Origin: Rhodocyclaceae bacterium
GTDB lineage: Bacteria > Pseudomonadota > Gammaproteobacteria > Burkholderiales > Rhodocyclaceae
DNA length: 23,489 nt
Direction: 5' to 3'
NCBI GenBank assembly: GCA_023253415.1
Contig: JALRGK010000145.1
Location: forward strand, 1-23,489
How positions within the stretch are numbered: position 1 is the first letter of the stretch; each line of letters starts with the position of its first letter. Positions 23,110 to 23,489 of the stretch are shown here, piece after piece. The notes under the pieces were generated by a model, which was not told where the DNA came from, made no database searches, and worked only from the letters and a program-made list of their open reading frames with translations. The position numbers and the translations under genes are program-made.

Positions 23110-23489
<380 letters not shown>

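Overview
The window is chromosomal DNA from a betaproteobacterium with moderate GC content. Three things support this: the partial 16S rRNA at the right end reads as betaproteobacterial; the rRNA leader carries a beta-type boxA; and several blocks are typical of the class (glnE / yhdP / nitrilase / tldD; rpsP-rimM-trmD-rplS; xseB-ispA-dxs-folE2 beside a Rieske oxygenase). The 16S variable regions look somewhat Rhodocyclales- or Neisseriales-like by eye, but the order cannot be fixed without a database comparison.

Left third (1-10,250): glnE runs leftward off the edge. Divergent from it is yhdP (a large AsmA-like envelope protein), overlapped by 4 bp by a nitrilase-family amidase gene that is followed at once by tldD. 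A converging pair on the minus strand (DUF2069 membrane protein and a WrbA-type quinone reductase, 4 bp overlap) meets tldD. A YihY/BrkB-type membrane protein follows on the plus strand.

Middle (10,250-17,150): pyrF, then the ribosomal operon rpsP-rimM-trmD-rplS, closed by a very strong bidirectional terminator. Converging on it from the right is xseB-ispA-dxs-folE2 (exonuclease VII small subunit, farnesyl diphosphate synthase, DXP synthase, GTP cyclohydrolase IB). It is tightly packed and likely one transcript.

Right third (17,150-23,489): a Rieske non-heme iron oxygenase gene and an EamA transporter gene run rightward and end in a terminator shared with a converging tRNA-Thr(UGU). Then come a class I-like polyphosphate kinase 2 with a long N-terminal extension, an unrecognised small membrane protein, an IclR regulator (minus), an orphan ParA-type ATPase, initiator tRNA-Met and the start of an rRNA operon. 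The last two each have their own near-consensus sigma-70 promoter.

No mobile element, CRISPR array, toxin-antitoxin pair or phage gene was seen, and most of the window is core genome. I found no convincing undescribed multi-gene system. The best second-look items are the orphan ParA next to the tRNA-fMet/rRNA locus, the unrecognised membrane protein, the Rieske oxygenase head-to-head with the isoprenoid genes, the PPK2 N-terminal extension with a hairpin over its ribosome binding region, and the compact shared terminators.
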